A DNA stretch of 17,859 bases, taken from NCBI GenBank assembly GCA_052143655.1, contig JBKQSL010000418.1, forward strand, positions 1-17,859, given 5' to 3'. The notes below the pieces were generated by a model. It did no database searches. It was not told the origin of the DNA and worked only from the letters and a program-made list of their open reading frames with translations. Made by a program: the position numbers and the translations under genes. Positions 13,524 through 17,859 of this stretch are shown here, piece by piece (within the stretch, counting starts at the first letter, position 1; the number at the start of each line of letters is the position of its first letter). The DNA is from CAVSUR01 sp052143655 (lineage in GTDB: Bacteria > Actinomycetota > Actinomycetes > Streptosporangiales > Streptosporangiaceae).

Positions 13524-14564
13524 CAGTCTGAGGTGCCGCTGTCGCTCTGCGCGTGGCGTTCCAGTGCGGCGGCGACGGTGAGAAAGGCGTAGGCAACCCA
13601 GGCAGGCCGTGCTCGAGCGGTGCCAGGAACGCCAGGTGGTGACCTGACCCTTGTCCAGGCCGGTGGCGTTCTTGGCGGTCTGGAAATCCTCTTCTATCTT
13701 CCAGCGGCGAAGTGTCGTCGGCGGCGACCTCCAGCATCGCCCAGTCGTAGGAGCGGATCCCCTTGCTTCCGGTGCCGGTGGGCATCCGCTGCCAAGCCTG
13801 CCTGGGCAGCAGGGCGAGGGCCTTTGCGCAGCTCAAGGCTCCGCCGGGAGCGACCACTTGGTGGTTGGAGCGCACCGCGATCGGGTAGCCGAGTCCCAGG
13901 GCGCGGCAGGTGCGCCGCAGCTCGCGGGTGCCGTAGACCTCGTCGGCGGCGAAGAACGCGCGGACCCCGTGCGTGTGGGCCCGGGTGAGCATGGCGGCGG
14001 CCAAGGCCGGTTTGGTGGCGAAGGCGACCTTCCCGGGCACGCCCGCCAAGTCCCGGCGTTCGTCGTCGCAGGCCCATTGCCCGGGCAGGTAGAGGCGACG
14101 GTCGATGACGGTGTGCCCGAGCGTGGTGGCGAAGGCGAGGTGGACCGCGACCTGGCACAGGCCGATCCCGCCCAGGGAGCCGGAGTACTGCCGGGCCGCG
14201 CCCACCGCGTCGGTGGACGACTTTGCGTCCCCGGTCTCGTCCGCGATCAGCACGCCGTCACCGTCGTCCAGCTGGGCCACAGCCCAGGAAGCGGCTTCTC
14301 CCAGGACGGCTTCGTCGTCCCAGACCGCGCGGGACAGCAGGTGCTGGAGCCGGTGCGGGCCCGGATGCCCAAGCGCCTCGGCCAGCGTCCAGCAGTTGGC
14401 GTCCGCTAGCTCCATCAGCAGCCCCTCGGTCATCTCCCGGAAGGTCCCGCGCGTCTAACGGCGGGAAAGCTGCAGGCCAGGCGGTCCATCAGGTCCTCGA
14501 ACCGCTCGCGGTGCCGTTCATGCGCTAGCGTTGGCGCGGCGGCAGCCCCACCCGCATGCGCCAC
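13524..14564 (-). pseudogene. IS701-family transposase, multiply broken
   Basis: The minus strand encodes ERHRERFEDLMDRLA (start possibly GTG 14564), then after a frame change near 14455 FREMTEGLLMELADANCW. The DDE region LIADETGDAKSSTDAVGAARQYSGSLGGIGLCQ, HTVIDRRLYLPGQWACDDERR and FFAADEVYG follow. It is intact to SYDWAMLEVAADD; then RWKIEEDFQTAKNATGLDKGQV follows in another frame after a large internal loss of roughly 50 codons. A further frame change leads to AYAFLTVAAALERHAQSD with TGA at 13524. IS701-type DDE transposases are normally about 400 residues, so this copy cannot make active enzyme. Terminal inverted repeats were not found. Confidence 0.8.
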
Positions 14565-14600
14565 CCCCCTTCGCGGCTTCCCTGAGCCTTTCAGCCCCGC
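13524..14600 (-). mobile_element. Remnant of an IS701-type insertion sequence
   Basis: The element is recognised only by its broken transposase. It lies between the 3' end of the response-regulator gene (stop at 14610) and the truncated SPFH gene. Sequence just right of the transposase (GGCTCAGGGAAGCCGCGAAGG on the minus strand) has no complementary copy at the left side, so at least one end has been lost. Boundaries are approximate. Confidence 0.55.
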
Positions 14601-14609
14601 GACCGGGCC

Positions 14610-15275
14610 TTACGACAGGCCGGGGCGGACCAGGCCGGTCTCGTAGGCAGTAACGACCAGCTGGGCCCGGTCCCTGGCGCCGAGCTTGGCCATGGTCCGG
14701 CTGACGTGAGTCTTGGCCGTCAGCGGGCTCATGTACAGGGCGGCGGCGATCTCGTCGTTGCTCATCCCGGCAGCGACCAGGGTGAGGACCTCGCGCTCCC
14801 GGTCGGTGAGCACCCCCAGCGCGGAAACGTTGACAGGCCGGGCCGGGCCGCGCCCGGCGATGCTGGAGATCAGCGTGCGAGTGACGCTCGGCGACAGCAG
14901 GGCATCGCCGCGGGCGACCACCCGGATGGCACTGACCAGGTCCTCCGGCTCGGTGTCCTTGACCAGGAACCCGCTGGCCCCGGCGCGGATCGCCTCGAAC
15001 ACGTACTCGTCCGCCTCGAAGGTGGTCAGGATGATGACGCGCACGCCGCCGAGGTCAGGGTCGGCGACGATCTGCCGGGTCGCTTCCAGGCCGTCGGTGC
15101 CCGGCATGCGGATGTCCATCAGCACCACCTCGGCCCGCAGGGAGCGGGCGAGGGCGACCGCGGCCGCGCCGTCGGCGGCCTCGCCGACAACCTCAATGTC
15201 GGGCGCCGAGCCTGCCAGGACCCGGAAGCCGGCCCGGACGAGTGCCTGGTCGTCGGCAAGCAGGACCCGGATCAC
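14610..15275 (-). CDS. NarL/LuxR-type response regulator
   Basis: The 221-residue protein has a complete receiver (acidic residues D8/D9 in LLADDQ, phosphoacceptor D54 in VVLMDIRMPG, T84/T85 in ILTTF, K106 in FLVKD). It also has a C-terminal LuxR helix-turn-helix at about 155-212 (LTDREREVLTLVAAGMSNDEIAAALYMSPLTAKTHVSRTMAKLGARDRAQLV). The GTG start at 15275 overlaps the kinase stop as GTGA, indicating translational coupling. It is the expected partner of the upstream kinase. No specific stimulus can be deduced. A target may be the inverted repeats at 16669-16715 next to the system's own promoter. Confidence 0.93.
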   Translation of the reverse strand: MIRVLLADDQALVRAGFRVLAGSAPDIEVVGEAADGAAAVALARSLRAEVVLMDIRMPGTDGLEATRQIVADPDLGGVRVIILTTFEADEYVFEAIRAGASGFLVKDTEPEDLVSAIRVVARGDALLSPSVTRTLISSIAGRGPARPVNVSALGVLTDREREVLTLVAAGMSNDEIAAALYMSPLTAKTHVSRTMAKLGARDRAQLVVTAYETGLVRPGLS

Positions 15276-16612
15276 GGCCGGCTCGCGATCGGCCGAGCGC
15301 GAGCGCCGCTCGCCTGCCCCGCAGTCGTTTCGCCTCCCGGGCCGGCCGCCCGACCCGGGCCGGCGTCCCCTGGGCCGGCGGCGTCCCCCGGGATAGCGGG
15401 CCGCTCCGGGACAGCGTCTTCCTCGTGGCCCGCAGCCGTGAGCGGGAGCCTGGCATGGACGCCGAAACCGCCGCCTGGCCGCGGGCCGGCCTGCAGAGTG
15501 CCGCCGAGAGCAGCCGCCCGCTCCCGCATTCCGGTCAGGCCCGCGCCGGCCCCGTCATTGAACGCCACGCGGACGGCCGGGCCGTCGTTGACGATGTCCG
15601 CGAGCAGGCAGCCGCTATCGTGTCGCAAGCTCACGGTCGCGGCGGCCCGGCCAGCGTGGCGGACCACGTTGGTCAGTGCCTCCTGCACGATGCGGTAGGC
15701 GGCGAGCGCGACCGGCGGCGGCACCGGGACCGGCGGCTCGTCCACCTGCAGCGTGGTAGGCGTGCCCGCCGCGCTGGTCGCGTCGGCGAGAGCCTGGATG
15801 GCGCGAAGATCCGGCACCGGCACCGCAGGGCCGTCGCTGTCGACCTGGCGCAGGACTTCGAGTATCGCCCGCAGTTCCCGCAAGCCGGCCTTGCTGGCAC
15901 TGCGGATCGCCTGAATCGCGTCGGCGGCGCTGGCGGGATCGTCGGCTAGCTGCATGCTCGCGGCCGTAGCCTGCACGTTGATCATCGCCATCGAGTGGGC
16001 GACGACGTCATGCAGCTCGCGGGCGATCCGCATCCGCTCGGCGTCGACGCGGCGACGGGCTTTCTCCTCGCTGGCCTGCTCCGCGCGCGCCTGCTTGTCG
16101 CGCTCGGCGGCCAGCCACTGGCGGCGCGCAGCCACGTAGCCGCCGACCGCGCCGGCGGCCAGCAATTCTGGCCACATCGTCGCATTCGGGCCGCCGAGCC
16201 ACCCGAACGGCCCGAACAGCCCTTCAGCCGCGAAGATGAGCACTGCGCCGGTCAGCCCCGCCGCCAGCGCGGTCCGGCGCGGGCGGGTGAGCGCGACCCA
16301 GTACAGAGCGACGATCACCGGTACGAGCGCGGCTCCGTCGATCTGGCCGAGAGCGGCCCATCCGATATTGCCGGCCACGGCGAGCGCGAAGATCCCGACC
16401 GGGTGGCTGGCGCGCCAGATCAGGGTGACAGCGGGCAGGGCGACAAGCAGGTAGGCAGGCAGCGGCGGATGGCTCGTCAGGTGCAGCCCGCCGTAGCGGT
16501 GGACCGGGCTGGCCTCGACGTAGCAGCCGATCACCGTGAGCAGCGTGACCATGGTCACGCCTGCGGTGCCCTGCCAGCGCCGCGGCCGCCTGATCATGGT
16601 CATGATGCCCAT
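15272..16612 (-). CDS. NarL-type sensor histidine kinase (HisKA_3)
   Basis: With the start at ATG 16612 (AGG five bases upstream) the product is 446 residues; the frame is also open to ATG 16648, and ATGs at 16603 and 16597 are possible. It has about five to six membrane spans in residues 19-162 and a coiled, charged linker. The dimerisation/phosphotransfer helix RIARELHDVVAHSMAMI carries H201. A HATPase_c domain follows with N box VQEALTNVVRHA (N315), a DIVNDGP motif and G box GAGLTGMRERA. No extracellular sensor domain is evident, so it probably senses membrane state or a small ligand. A Gly/Pro/Ala-rich tail of about 55 residues follows the domain. It is co-transcribed with the regulator by GTGA overlap. 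Confidence 0.92.
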   Translation of the reverse strand: MGIMTMIRRPRRWQGTAGVTMVTLLTVIGCYVEASPVHRYGGLHLTSHPPLPAYLLVALPAVTLIWRASHPVGIFALAVAGNIGWAALGQIDGAALVPVIVALYWVALTRPRRTALAAGLTGAVLIFAAEGLFGPFGWLGGPNATMWPELLAAGAVGGYVAARRQWLAAERDKQARAEQASEEKARRRVDAERMRIARELHDVVAHSMAMINVQATAASMQLADDPASAADAIQAIRSASKAGLRELRAILEVLRQVDSDGPAVPVPDLRAIQALADATSAAGTPTTLQVDEPPVPVPPPVALAAYRIVQEALTNVVRHAGRAAATVSLRHDSGCLLADIVNDGPAVRVAFNDGAGAGLTGMRERAAALGGTLQAGPRPGGGFGVHARLPLTAAGHEEDAVPERPAIPGDAAGPGDAGPGRAAGPGGETTAGQASGARARPIASRP

Positions 16613-16668
16613 CGCCTGGAGCGTATACCGGCGACACGCCCTCGCCATCGTCGCTCAGGAGGCGGGCA

Positions 16669-16690
16669 CGGTACTGCCCAGGGAGTACCG
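16669..16690. promoter_or_regulatory. Inverted repeat CGGTACT-N8-AGTACCG between divergent genes
   Basis: CGGTACT (16669-16675) and AGTACCG (16684-16690) are perfect 7-bp inverted repeats with an 8-base spacer. They lie about 57 bases upstream of the kinase ATG at 16612 and 122 bases upstream of the divergent DUF6069-like gene. Two-fold symmetry and position fit an operator, plausibly for the adjacent NarL-type regulator. Confidence 0.5.
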
Positions 16691-16715
16691 GGCTGCTACC
16701 AGCGCAGCAGCCCGG
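16688..16715. repeat. Perfect 10-bp hairpin CCGGGCTGCT / AGCAGCCCGG
   Basis: CCGGGCTGCT (16688-16697) and AGCAGCCCGG (16706-16715) are exact reverse complements with an 8-base loop. It overlaps the end of the neighbouring inverted repeat by three bases, so the two structures compete. It could be a second operator or a 5'-leader structure of the rightward transcript. Confidence 0.55.
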
Positions 16716-16811
16716 CCGGCACCCGGCAGATGATGCCCGACTACGACCAGCCAGCGGAGCGTTGTTGCCAGCGGCGCACCGGGCGCTGCGGACTCATAAG
16801 AGGAGAACGCC

Positions 16812-17234
16812 ATGCTCACCACCACCGCCCCCGCCGTGCCGGATATCAAGCTGGGCCGGGCTAGGGCGCTGAGCGCCACGGGCGGCGCGCTCGTCGCCGC
16901 CATCGCCTGGGCGATCGAGGTGCCGCTGCTGGGCATCCACCTGAGCGTCCGGTTCGGCAGCGGCCACGTCCAGACGATCGCTATCGGCCAGGCCATCGGC
17001 GTCGCCATGGCCGCCTCCGTTCTCGGCTGGCTGCTGCTGGCGATCCTGGACCGGCGCACGCCGCACGCTCGTGCCCTGTGGACTGGCGCCGCGCTGGCGG
17101 CCCTGGCCGCATCCCTGGCACTGCCGCTGGCCGCCGCGACGACGATGGCGGCCACCGCAGGGCTCATCGCGATGCACGCTGCCGTCGCAGCGGTCGTCAT
17201 CCCTGCCATGGCCCGCACGTCCCGGGCGCGCTGA
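16812..17234 (+). CDS. Four-helix membrane protein, DUF6069-like
   Basis: The 140-residue protein starts at ATG 16812 with AAGAGGAG correctly spaced upstream. Four hydrophobic helices lie at about 20-40, 54-79, 88-106 and 114-133. The loop PLLGIHLSVRFGSGHVQTIAIG and the LLAILDRRTPHARALWTG junction match the pattern I associate with DUF6069 proteins. Function is unknown for the family. It is divergent from the kinase-regulator pair and shares their regulatory region, so it is a candidate target of that system. Confidence 0.82.
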   Translation: MLTTTAPAVPDIKLGRARALSATGGALVAAIAWAIEVPLLGIHLSVRFGSGHVQTIAIGQAIGVAMAASVLGWLLLAILDRRTPHARALWTGAALAALAASLALPLAAATTMAATAGLIAMHAAVAAVVIPAMARTSRAR

Positions 17235-17249
17235 GAGCCTGGTGCGATT

Positions 17250-17305
17250 GGGCGGGTCCCGGCCGGGCATGCGGCCGGGACCGCCTCCTGCCGCGGGACC
17301 CGCCC
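17250..17305. terminator. Two alternative hairpins between convergent genes
   Basis: GGTCCCGGCCG (17255-17265) pairs perfectly with CGGCCGGGACC (17272-17282) around a 6-base loop. Alternatively GGGCGGGTCCCG (17250-17261) pairs perfectly with CGGGACCCGCCC (17294-17305). Both use the same left strand, so they exclude each other. The site lies between the stops at 17234 and 17344. A bidirectional intrinsic terminator without T-run is the simplest reading. Confidence 0.6.
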
Positions 17306-17343
17306 GCACGCCGCCCGGCTGCGCCTGGTGCGCGAGAAGCGCG

Positions 17344-17799
17344 CTATCGCCCGGCCGGGCGGCGGCTTGCCCGGCTGGAGGCAGCACGGGACTGGTCCAG
17401 CACGGCGAACAGCAGGCCGCCGATCATGGCCATGTTCTTGTGGAACTGGACGCGATGCTGCTTGCGGGCGGCCGGGTCCTCGATCGTCCAGTACGCGTGC
17501 CCGGCCAGCGTGGTCGGGATCAGCGAGCCGGCCAGGAAAAGGGCAGCCAGCCGCGGGGCCCTGCCCAGGGCCAGCGAGGTGCCGGCTGCCACCTGCACGG
17601 CGGCATTGGCGCGCACCAGCAGTTCATCGTCTTCGGGCAGCGGAACCCTCGCGCGCACTGCGGCGAGCACCGGGGTGGCCAGGTCAACGCGGCCGCCCGG
17701 CGCCCGGAGGGCGTCAAACCCGAGCACGGCGTAGGCGGATCCGGTGAGAAACCGGGCAGCAGGGCGCAAGGGGGCGAGCATGCGCCGGGTCATGGTCAT
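17344..17799 (-). CDS. DoxX-family membrane protein
   Basis: The 151-residue protein begins at ATG 17799 behind a GAGG site. It has about four membrane spans (near 15-30, 64-78, 84-100 and 122-135). The segments AAVQVAAGTSLALGRAPRLAALFLAGSLIPTT and QHRVQFHKNMAMIGGLLFAVLD match the DoxX pattern (conserved Q-G near helix 2 and a final K-N-x-x-x-x-G-G-L-L helix). DoxX proteins are linked to redox and detoxification complexes in some bacteria; a specific role here is not shown. It is convergent with the DUF6069-like gene. The first 12 codons are Arg-rich and cytoplasmic. Confidence 0.88.
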   Translation of the reverse strand: MTMTRRMLAPLRPAARFLTGSAYAVLGFDALRAPGGRVDLATPVLAAVRARVPLPEDDELLVRANAAVQVAAGTSLALGRAPRLAALFLAGSLIPTTLAGHAYWTIEDPAARKQHRVQFHKNMAMIGGLLFAVLDQSRAASSRASRRPAGR

Positions 17800-17859
17800 A
17801 ACGCCTCGATGCGAGTCGGTGAAACTGTGGTCAGCAGGACTGTACGCGGCCGTGTCATT

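Noticed and set aside
12955..14433. 492-codon minus-strand frame as one transposase
   Set aside because: Only about the first 250 residues match a transposase. The rest is out-of-frame translation of the transposase 3' end, the SPFH gene and beyond.
13500..14610. Terminal inverted repeats of the insertion sequence
   Set aside because: I compared both flanks of the transposase by eye and found no matching inverted pair or target duplication.
16655..17387. Minus-strand frames opposite the DUF6069-like gene
   Set aside because: The plus frame has a good ribosome binding site and four clear membrane helices; the minus frames are antisense shadows.

Overview
The window is very GC-rich with strongly GC-biased third codon positions, frequent GTG starts, leaderless-type promoters and overlapping stop/start codons. 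This fits a high-GC actinobacterium. The family mix (AcuC, IS701-type transposase, SmtB-Zur pair, SPFH plus ribbon-helix-helix pair, DUF6069-like protein, DoxX) suggests a soil actinomycete of the Streptosporangiales/Streptomycetales type, but the genus cannot be fixed from sequence alone. No rRNA, tRNA or CRISPR array was seen.

Layout. 1-4944 is a mostly minus-strand housekeeping/catabolic block: the 5' part of a small membrane protein, a PLP- and metal-dependent D-threonine aldolase/D-serine dehydratase-type enzyme, an AcuC-type deacetylase, a frameshifted alpha/beta-hydrolase remnant, an intact alpha/beta hydrolase and inorganic pyrophosphatase. 5081-8782 is a zinc-homeostasis locus. A lipoprotein metal-binding protein and two different ABC-3 permeases run leftward; an SmtB/ArsR zinc sensor and a Fur/Zur regulator run rightward with an ATGA overlap. 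The 131-base divergent intergenic region carries a Zur-type palindrome over the transporter promoter and a second inverted repeat over the regulator promoter. No ATPase gene lies in the transporter operon.

8783-9436 is decayed: a DedA-family N-terminus, a membrane-protein remnant and several short tandem duplications. Next come a small dimeric alpha-beta-barrel protein and a divergent AraC-family regulator. 10645-11261 is a second graveyard in which fragments of a histidine kinase, a TPR-type protein and a CPA1 Na+/H+ antiporter abut one another. 11439-12245 is an intact gene for an unusual receiver-like protein with a C-terminal domain I cannot assign.

12246-14564 holds a gene-free stretch, a small ribbon-helix-helix protein, the 3' part of an SPFH gene (truncated and frameshifted) and a broken IS701-type transposase that adjoins the SPFH truncation. 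14610-16612 is a NarL-type two-component system (kinase and regulator overlapping by GTGA), facing a DUF6069-like membrane protein across a region with two strong inverted repeats. The window ends with a convergent DoxX-family gene; two mutually exclusive hairpins lie between it and the DUF6069-like gene.

The clearest functional unit is the zinc locus: the two sensors probably control zinc uptake from one shared regulatory region. The most unusual features are the missing ATPase, the uncharacterised 11439-12245 protein and the three dense zones of gene decay.
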